A stretch of 23,708 nt of DNA from a virus. Position 1 is the first letter of the stretch; each line of letters opens with the position of its first letter. A program made the translations under genes and the position numbers. Below are positions 7,712 to 13,701 of the stretch, in pieces. The stretch spans positions 1 through 23,708 of the IMG/VR virus record IMGVR_UViG_3300012036_000025. One strand, 5' to 3'. A model generated the notes under the pieces. The model was not told the DNA's origin. It made no database searches and saw only the letters and a program-made list of their open reading frames with translations.

Positions 7712-9502
7712 ATGGCAGACCAGAACAAAGCATGGGGTTTTCCGATCCAATGGGCCAGGTCCTACGGGGAAGAGATCAGGTTCCGCACGGAGATCATCAC
7801 CAGTCGGAACGGCAAAGAGCAACGGATCGCCCAGCGGGCTAAGCCGCGCCTTGCCTACGACTTCGAGAGCTTCCTGAATTTCAAGGACTTTCAGAAGGCG
7901 GCGCGGCTCCTGGCCGAAAACCAAGGCAGGGAGATCGCGGTCCCCCATCCTCGGCGGCGAGCGGAACTCACGGCCAAAACCGTTCGGGATGTGACAACCA
8001 CGCGCGCCGTGAGCTTCACGATAGATGACTCCGGCTCGATGGGCGTCGACGGCAAGATCAACACGATGAAGACGGCCATGAACGCGGTCTTCGATGAACT
8101 GAGTCTGGCGCTCACGGACGGCCGCCTCTCGCGCCTCGATCTCCAGGTGTGCGGCTGGGGCGACCTCGCCACACAACAGACCTATCCGAACGCGAGCCCT
8201 GCGGACATCGAACTGGCGCGGACCTACATCAACGGACTGGCGGCGACCAGCGGAGGCACGAACTTCAACGCCGCCGCCCAGCAAGCCGCGACCTTCTTCG
8301 ACACGACCCTCGCCACCAGCTTTGCTCGGCGATGCTGGTTCTTCGTCACCGACGGCCAGCCAACAGGGGGCACCCTGGGCTCGGCGCTTACCACGTCTTC
8401 GGACCTTCGGGATCGTAGCAGCGGGGACTTCAATCTGACCGACGGGACGGATGTGGACATCTACGGGATCAACATCCAGGACGCCTCCACAGGCGCTACG
8501 GGCTCCCTGGACAACACGCCGGAGGATGGGGTGCCAGTGGTGGACGCCCTGGACCCAGACGCCTTGCTCTACGCCCTCCTGTCCGGCGTGTTCGGCCAGG
8601 TGATCGAGATCGACGGCACCCAGGACTGGATGCAACCGAACACTCCTGCCTTCCTGGAGAACGACACCGCGCGGGAACTGGTCAACATCACCCGCGCCAC
8701 GGGCAATGTGATCTACACCGACGGCGCGCTCTTGAACACGTTCGACGCGGGCACCAAGGTCTACGGCGCGGTCTACGGGACGTTCTCCAACGACTCCTCC
8801 TTGCGGGCGGCGACCACTCGTGTCGGCCTGTCGCGCGTGGAGTTCGATGCGAACGTCCTGGGCACCTATCACGAGGACTGGTCTACCGCTCCTGCGGACA
8901 CCTTGAACGGCCTGGAGCTTCTTCGTATCCCGCACCAGTGGGCCACGGATTTCACCATGACCTTCGAGCAACCGTTCGAGGGGCGCGACATGAACCGAGG
9001 CCCCACGGAACGCTATTTCCCCGTGGACTTCACGACACGGATCATGTCCGTCCGGCACGTCATCCGAAACGAGGACCACATGAGCCGAGTCATCGGTCTC
9101 TTCTACCGGAGCCGTGGCAAACAGAAACCGTTCTACTGCCCGACCTTCATTGACGAATGGCGGCCTGTCGGCAACCTGCCCAGCGTCTCCCAGACGATGA
9201 CGATCCCTGGCCGTGAGTTCTACGACCAGTTCAACGGGAGCGCGATGTATCGCTACTTCCAGGTGGTCACGCCAGCCTTCACCTACATCCGTGGGATCAC
9301 GTCGATGACGGTTGACGGCGCGGGGAACACCCAGATTACTCTCGACTCCATCTGGTCCACGGACATCGACTTTGACGACATCCAGTCGATCTCCTGGGTG
9401 GTGAAGTGTCGGTTCGAGACAGACACGCTCTCCCTGGAATGGTTGACAGACGGGGTGGCGGAGACGACTATGAAAATTCGAACCCTGGAGGACGTTGCAT
9501 GA
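7712..9502 (+). CDS. Distal tail-like minor tail protein with inserted VWA domain
   Basis: This 596-residue protein directly follows the tape measure, the place of the distal tail/M-like protein that joins tube to tip. Residues 1-90 look like an ordinary minor tail N-terminus ('TEIITSRNGKEQRIAQRAKPR'). Residues about 96-295 are a von Willebrand A domain: 'FTIDDSGSMG' gives DxSxS (D105, S107, S109), 'SGGTNF' gives T183 and 'FVTDGQPTGG' gives D214, a complete MIDAS metal site. Residues about 300-596 return to tail-protein sequence ('IPHQWATDFTMTFEQPFEGR', 'RYFPVDFTTRIMSVRHVIRN'). The start at 7712 lies one base after the upstream stop, and the stop overlaps the next gene (ATGA, 9499-9502). VWA domains with intact MIDAS usually bind protein partners through Mg2+ or similar ions, so an adhesion role is inferred. 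A close paralogue of the domain lies in the J-like protein. Confidence 0.82.
   Translation: MADQNKAWGFPIQWARSYGEEIRFRTEIITSRNGKEQRIAQRAKPRLAYDFESFLNFKDFQKAARLLAENQGREIAVPHPRRRAELTAKTVRDVTTTRAVSFTIDDSGSMGVDGKINTMKTAMNAVFDELSLALTDGRLSRLDLQVCGWGDLATQQTYPNASPADIELARTYINGLAATSGGTNFNAAAQQAATFFDTTLATSFARRCWFFVTDGQPTGGTLGSALTTSSDLRDRSSGDFNLTDGTDVDIYGINIQDASTGATGSLDNTPEDGVPVVDALDPDALLYALLSGVFGQVIEIDGTQDWMQPNTPAFLENDTARELVNITRATGNVIYTDGALLNTFDAGTKVYGAVYGTFSNDSSLRAATTRVGLSRVEFDANVLGTYHEDWSTAPADTLNGLELLRIPHQWATDFTMTFEQPFEGRDMNRGPTERYFPVDFTTRIMSVRHVIRNEDHMSRVIGLFYRSRGKQKPFYCPTFIDEWRPVGNLPSVSQTMTIPGREFYDQFNGSAMYRYFQVVTPAFTYIRGITSMTVDGAGNTQITLDSIWSTDIDFDDIQSISWVVKCRFETDTLSLEWLTDGVAETTMKIRTLEDVA
8000..8599 (+). 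repeat. VWA domain coding region, copy 1 (paralogue of 11294-11896)
   Basis: This part of the distal tail-like gene encodes a VWA domain clearly homologous to that in the J-like gene. The two share 'TIDDSGSMG', 'NTMKTAMN', 'TYPNA', 'ATSGGT', 'TDGQPTGG' and 'SSGDFN', with about half of residues identical by eye. Some DNA blocks are exactly shared: 17 bases at 8027-8043 and 11324-11340, and 19 bases at 8058-8076 and 11355-11373. The flanking protein sequences are unrelated, so this is a duplicated or twice-acquired domain, not a gene duplication. Confidence 0.85.
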
Positions 9503-10359
9503 CCTACGAGAACTACGAGAGTAGTCTCGATGAGGGACTCCAGGCTTCCCTTTTCTTGATCCAGTATGGCTCCGAGGATGCCAACTACTTCGCCTACACG
9601 GACATAGGTGTCCCCGTGACTTTCGACGGTGTGGAATACGCGCCAACAGTCATCGGTCGCGAGAAGATCGAGTCCAGCGGGGGCCTGGATAACAAGACCC
9701 TGGAGATCGACATCACGCCGTCGGCCTCTGTGGTCAAGTTCTACCAGAACCGCCAACCATCCCAGGTGGTGACGATCACGATCCGCCAGGGCCATGTGGA
9801 CGATCCAGCGAACGATTTCGTAGTCGTGTGGACGGGGCGGATCATCGGCATCGAGCAAAAGAGCCGCTATGCGAAGATCAGCGCGGAGCCTGTCGCCACG
9901 TCGATGAAGCGGCCAGGTCTCCGTCGGCACTATCAGTATGGGTGCCCCTGGGCGCTCTACTCGGATGACTGTGGGGCCAACCGCGCAGCGGGCTCTGTGG
10001 TCGCCGCAGTCTTCACCGTGGGCTTGAACGTGATCGAGTTCACCCCAGGCTGGGAGGGTGCGAAGCCCGCAGGAAAGTTTGCTGGGGGATACATCCAGTG
10101 GGCGGACGCGGACGACAACTCCCTCCAGACACGAACGATCCTGAGTGTGCAACTTGGGGCGGGGGCCGACGGTCGGGATCGACTGGCGCTTAACGGTTCG
10201 ACCGACGGCCTGGAAGAACTGGCCGTCATGACTCTCTTCGTAGGGTGCAACCACGGCATGAGCGATTGTGCCGGACTGCACAACAACATCCAGAACTTCG
10301 GTGGCCAACCTTGGATTCCCCAAGAGAACCCCGTCGGCTTTGTGAATAGGTTCTATTGA
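9499..10359 (+). CDS. Four-cysteine tail hub protein (DUF2163/BR0599-like, lambda gpL-like)
   Basis: This 286-residue protein resembles the DUF2163/phage BR0599 family, whose gene transfer agent member is a hub protein under the tail tube and which parallels lambda gpL. The C-terminal half has exactly four cysteines in two pairs: C149 and C158 ('YGCPWALYSDDCGAN'), then C250 and C257 ('VGCNHGMSDCAGL'), followed by 'NFGGQPWIPQENP'. Lambda gpL binds an iron-sulfur cluster through conserved cysteines, and these four are the natural candidates here. The N-terminal half ('VTFDGVEYAPTVIGREKIE', 'IRQGHVDDPANDFVVVWTG') is beta-rich. I chose the ATG at 9499, which overlaps the upstream stop in ATGA; the upstream in-frame start at 9406 would extend it into an unlikely Arg/Gly-rich leader lying wholly inside the previous gene. 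Confidence 0.85.
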   Translation: MTYENYESSLDEGLQASLFLIQYGSEDANYFAYTDIGVPVTFDGVEYAPTVIGREKIESSGGLDNKTLEIDITPSASVVKFYQNRQPSQVVTITIRQGHVDDPANDFVVVWTGRIIGIEQKSRYAKISAEPVATSMKRPGLRRHYQYGCPWALYSDDCGANRAAGSVVAAVFTVGLNVIEFTPGWEGAKPAGKFAGGYIQWADADDNSLQTRTILSVQLGAGADGRDRLALNGSTDGLEELAVMTLFVGCNHGMSDCAGLHNNIQNFGGQPWIPQENPVGFVNRFY

Positions 10360-10360
10360 C

Positions 10361-10594
10361 ATGCCTTGGTGGTGGCTCATTCAACTTGTCGTCGCGGTGG
10401 CCCTTGCGGTCATCGCCTATGCTCTTGCGCCGAAGCCTAAGAAGGTGAAGCCCGCAGCTACGAAAGACCTGGACAATCCCACGGCCGACGCGGGACGACC
10501 GATCCCCGTGGTCTTCGGCTCGATCAACGTGTCCGGCGTGAACGTCCTGTGGTTCGGTGACAAGCACAAGAGAGAATACGAGGTCAATGCATGA
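10361..10594 (+). CDS. Small membrane-anchored tail assembly protein (like the gpI C-terminus)
   Basis: This 77-residue protein has an N-terminal hydrophobic segment (residues about 4-22, 'WWLIQLVVAVALAVIAYAL') followed by 'APKPKKVKP' and then 'DAGRPIPVVFGSINVSGVNV'. Lambda tail assembly protein I ends with a similar plan: a glycine/alanine-rich hydrophobic helix, 'LAPKAR', and a final segment with a 'LPVLYGEMRVGS' motif. The gene occupies the I-like slot between the L-like hub and the J-like tip protein. I infer a role in assembling or anchoring the J-like protein rather than an enzymatic function. The start is two bases after the upstream stop, and its stop overlaps the next ATG (10591-10594). 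Confidence 0.6.
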   Translation: MPWWWLIQLVVAVALAVIAYALAPKPKKVKPAATKDLDNPTADAGRPIPVVFGSINVSGVNVLWFGDKHKREYEVNA

Positions 10595-10824
10595 CCGAAA
10601 GACTCACACTCACGGAAGAGACCGACTTCATCCTCACGATGGACGACTGTCGCCGTGCGGGGCATTGCCCCCAGGGGGTCCGCAGATGGTTCGAAGGCAT
10701 GGGCCTGGACTTCCGCGACTTCTTGAAGAACGGGCGGTCGGCAAAGGAGCTCCTGGACACTGGCGATGGGCTTGCCCTCCAGGTCATAACGAGAGCCCGG
10801 GAACACCGGAAAGGGGACCTCTGA
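10591..10824 (+). CDS. Small conserved phage protein of unknown function in the tail-tip cluster
   Basis: This 77-residue soluble protein starts at an ATGA overlap. Its core reads 'MDDCRRAGHCPQGVRRWFE', then 'GLDFRDFLKNGRSAKELL' and 'GDGLALQVITRAREHRK'. I recall this layout, in which two cysteines (C20, C26) precede a tryptophan helix and a 'GLD..FL.NG' stretch, from small genes beside tail-tip genes in other phages, but I know no function. It has no membrane segment or signal peptide. Small size and conserved place suggest a chaperone or connector needed to assemble the J-like protein encoded next, whose start is two bases downstream; this is inference. The peptidase gene (NlpC/P60, lambda gpK-like) usually found in this stretch is absent. 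Confidence 0.6.
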   Translation: MTERLTLTEETDFILTMDDCRRAGHCPQGVRRWFEGMGLDFRDFLKNGRSAKELLDTGDGLALQVITRAREHRKGDL

Positions 10825-10825
10825 T

Positions 10826-13699
10826 ATGGGTAAGGGCGGCGGTTCACCGAAGCAAAGAGTCACCGAATACAACATGAGCATCCACTACGGCATCTGTCAG
10901 GGGCCAGTGGATACTCTGTCGCGTATTCGCGTCAATGAGAAGGTGGCTTGGCTCGGCGCACGGCGCTCGAACGGGGACTTTCGGATCGACAACAAAGGGC
11001 TCTTCGGGGGCATCAAGAAAGAGGGCGGTGTCCAGGGCCAGGTCTATTGGCGCAAGGGGGACTTCTCCCAGACGCTACCGGAGAAACTGGCCCAGAAGCT
11101 CGGACTTACCTCGGCGACCGCGCCCGGGATGCGGGGGATCGCCCACGCCTTCTTCACCGATAACTCCGTGTCATCGCAACCAGGTTTCTACTGGTCCGCG
11201 AACCAGCCTTTCATCGCGCCCCTGGACTTCCTGGTCACGCGGATTGCGGACTCCTGGAACCCAGACCAAGCCCTGATCGCGGGCATCCCGCCCTTCCCTC
11301 TCGCGGCCAGCCTCACGATTGACGACTCCGGCTCGATGGGTGACGACGGCAAGGTCAACACGATGAAGACGGCGATGAACCTCGCTCTGGATCGTATCCG
11401 AGGGGCCATCTCTTTCAACGATCTAAAGATCGACATCCACATCGCGAAGTGGGGGGACAGTGGGGCGGTCTCGGAGCGAACGTATCCGAACGCCACGGCG
11501 GCGAACATCAACAGCGCCAAGAGCTTCATCAACGGCTTCAACGCGACCTCTGGGGGCACGGACTTCAATGAGGCGGCCACACGGGCCGATACCTTCATGC
11601 GATCCACCCTCGGCAAAGACCTGGGCGCGCGCGTGTGGCTCTTCCTCACAGACGGGCAACCCACAGGGGGCTCTCTGGCGGCGGCAACAGCTACGGCCGC
11701 AGACATGTTGAGTCCGTCTTCCGGCGACTTCAACTCGGCGGCGGGCACGGCTGTCGGCGCTTACGGGGTCAACATCCAAGACCTCGACATCAACGCGACG
11801 GCGGCCCTGGACAACACGGGGATCGACGGGATTCCTGTGATCGCGCAAGACGATCCCGCAGGTCTTTTGAACGTGATCCAGCGCGCGATCTTCGGCGGTT
11901 CGAACCCCGACGTGAACCCTGCCCACATCATCTACGAGTGCCTTACGAACACGAAGTATGGCATGGGCGCGCCGATCAGTCAGATTGACGACACGGCGTT
12001 CCGTGCTGCGGCCGAAACCCTCTTCTTCGAAGGCTTCGGTCTCTCGATGATCTGGGTCGAGCAAACCGAGATCGAGAACTTCGTCCAAGAGGTCCTGGAC
12101 CATATCGAGGCCAACCTCTACGTCGATCCCGCGACGGGCAAGTTCGTCCTCAAGCTCATCCGTAACGACTATGACGAAGCCACCTTGCCTGTCTTCGATG
12201 AGAGCAACAGCGTCGTCACGTCCTACTCGCGGCGCTCCCCTGCGGAGATCATTAACGAGATCAACGTCACCTGGACAAACCCAGATAACGAGAAGGAAGA
12301 GGTCGTCACGATTCAGGACCTCGGCGGGATCGTCCAGTCCAACGGCCAGATCATCTCGGACAACCGGAACTATTATGGTGTCCGCCGCAAGGACCTGGCC
12401 TGGGCCATCGCGCAGCGAGACATCTCGGCGGCAACGGCACGTCTTGCCACGGTGCAGATGGACGTGAACCGTCAAGCGTATAACCTAGCCCCAGGGGCGG
12501 TCTTCAAGCTGACCAGCACCGAGCACGGCGCGACCGATGAGGTCATGCGCGTGGTCAAGGTGGACTACGGCAAGCCTGGTGACTCCACAGTCCAGGTCAA
12601 CGCCACCCAGGACATTTTCAGCTTCGAGCGACCTGTCTACGAAATCCCACCAGATGGGGAGTTCGACGGCGGCGGCCAGGAGCCCGAACTGTTCGACACG
12701 ACCCTCGCCTTCACCTTGCCGTATTCCCTCACGGGCTACTTCGTGACCGCGACCTCCCTCCAGACAGCGGCGTATCCCGACGTGTGGGTGGGTGTCCTCG
12801 CCAGCACGACGAACACGGACGCCATCGAAGCCGAGTTCGTGGGGCCTGTGCTCGATCCCGCAGGTAACGTGATCCAGGAGCCCCTGGGCACCCGTAGCGT
12901 GGTCTCTCGCGGCTTGATGCCCCAGGAGATGGTGCAAGAGGCCGAGACCATCTTCCCCGGCTTCTCTGACCTTACCGTGGGCTCTGGGCCTACCCAGGGC
13001 GGGTTCGGCCTTATCGCGGACCCAGGGACGCCAGAGGAAGAAGCCGAGCTTGTCATGTTCCGCACCTTCGACGGCACGAACTGGACCATCGCGCGGGGCA
13101 TCCTCGACACGGTGCCGAGGGCATGGCCTTCGGGGACTCGAGTCCACTTCTTCGGGGTGGACACGAGCTTCGTGGACCAGGATGTCAGATCGGCGATGGA
13201 GACCCTGACCTACAAGGTCTTGATGCGGACAAGCCTCGGCCAGTTCAATGAGACCAGCGCGCCGGACATCAACTACACCACGAACGAACGGCCGCACCAA
13301 CCCTCGCGCCCAGCGAACGTAGAGATCGAGGGCGTGGCCTTCGCCGACGTGGACGCTTCTACAGGGGGTGGCGACATCACCGTCACCTGGTCGAACCGGA
13401 ACCGGATCACAGAGGACTCCCAGGTTATGGCCTGGGACGATCCAGGGATCACGCCGGAGGTCGGCCAGACGGTCAAGATCACGATCCGAGACGCCAGCAC
13501 GAACTTGGTGGAGACCGAGATCACGGGGATCACGGGGGAGACCTACGACATCCCAAGGGCTTCCTTTGGATCACTCTCTCGTGCTATCGTTATCGTGACC
13601 GCAGAAAGGGATGGCTTCGAGTCCTTCCAGGGAATTGAGCAATTCATCACACTAGCAGCGGGCTACGGCTTCGGCTACGGCCTGTCTTATGGAGGGTAA
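10826..13699 (+). CDS. J-like central tail tip protein with inserted VWA domain
   Basis: This 957-residue protein fits the lambda gpJ/phage-tail-3 family that forms the end of the tail and contacts the receptor. The N-terminus ('SIHYGICQGPVDTLSRIRVNEKVAW') and the stretch after residue 360 ('NPAHIIYECLTNTKYGMG', 'LSMIWVEQTEIENFVQEVLD', 'NYYGVRRKDLAWAIAQRD') are typical. Between them, residues about 157-357 form a VWA domain with a complete MIDAS: 'LTIDDSGSMG' (D166, S168, S170), 'SGGTDF' (T245) and 'FLTDGQPTGG' (D276). Uninserted relatives would run directly from 'RIADSWNPDQALI' into 'NPAHIIYEC'. The C-terminus has a fibronectin-like strand region ('PSRPANVEIEG', 'GDITVTWSNRNRITEDSQ') and ends in a Gly/Tyr-rich tail ('GYGFGYGLSYGG'). 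The ATG follows AAGGGGA by a usable spacing. Confidence 0.87.
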   Translation: MGKGGGSPKQRVTEYNMSIHYGICQGPVDTLSRIRVNEKVAWLGARRSNGDFRIDNKGLFGGIKKEGGVQGQVYWRKGDFSQTLPEKLAQKLGLTSATAPGMRGIAHAFFTDNSVSSQPGFYWSANQPFIAPLDFLVTRIADSWNPDQALIAGIPPFPLAASLTIDDSGSMGDDGKVNTMKTAMNLALDRIRGAISFNDLKIDIHIAKWGDSGAVSERTYPNATAANINSAKSFINGFNATSGGTDFNEAATRADTFMRSTLGKDLGARVWLFLTDGQPTGGSLAAATATAADMLSPSSGDFNSAAGTAVGAYGVNIQDLDINATAALDNTGIDGIPVIAQDDPAGLLNVIQRAIFGGSNPDVNPAHIIYECLTNTKYGMGAPISQIDDTAFRAAAETLFFEGFGLSMIWVEQTEIENFVQEVLDHIEANLYVDPATGKFVLKLIRNDYDEATLPVFDESNSVVTSYSRRSPAEIINEINVTWTNPDNEKEEVVTIQDLGGIVQSNGQIISDNRNYYGVRRKDLAWAIAQRDISAATARLATVQMDVNRQAYNLAPGAVFKLTSTEHGATDEVMRVVKVDYGKPGDSTVQVNATQDIFSFERPVYEIPPDGEFDGGGQEPELFDTTLAFTLPYSLTGYFVTATSLQTAAYPDVWVGVLASTTNTDAIEAEFVGPVLDPAGNVIQEPLGTRSVVSRGLMPQEMVQEAETIFPGFSDLTVGSGPTQGGFGLIADPGTPEEEAELVMFRTFDGTNWTIARGILDTVPRAWPSGTRVHFFGVDTSFVDQDVRSAMETLTYKVLMRTSLGQFNETSAPDINYTTNERPHQPSRPANVEIEGVAFADVDASTGGGDITVTWSNRNRITEDSQVMAWDDPGITPEVGQTVKITIRDASTNLVETEITGITGETYDIPRASFGSLSRAIVIVTAERDGFESFQGIEQFITLAAGYGFGYGLSYGG
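11294..11896 (+). repeat. VWA domain coding region, copy 2 (paralogue of 8000-8599)
   Basis: This is the second VWA copy, inside the J-like protein. Both copies begin just before the first strand of the VWA fold and end at a matching 'FG' ('GVFG' in copy 1, 'AIFG' in copy 2), which puts the inserted unit at about 200 residues in each host protein. Differences are spread along the length, so the two have diverged for some time or were acquired from different relatives. Confidence 0.85.
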
Positions 13700-13701
13700 C
13701 T

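Noticed and set aside
4642-7728. A 1028-codon open frame on the minus strand opposite the tape measure gene
   Set aside because: It is a shadow frame: GC-rich codons with biased third positions keep the antisense frame open. The product is rich in Arg, Gly, Leu and Val with no recognisable domain, while the plus strand encodes clear tape measure motifs.
9406-9498. Upstream start for the hub protein
   Set aside because: The leader is Arg/Gly-rich, lies wholly within the previous gene and is not like the family; ATG at 9499 in an ATGA overlap fits better.
7613-9646. A 677-codon minus-strand open frame opposite the distal tail-like gene
   Set aside because: Antisense shadow of a clearly recognisable gene; Arg/His/Val-rich low-information product, no plausible ribosome site.
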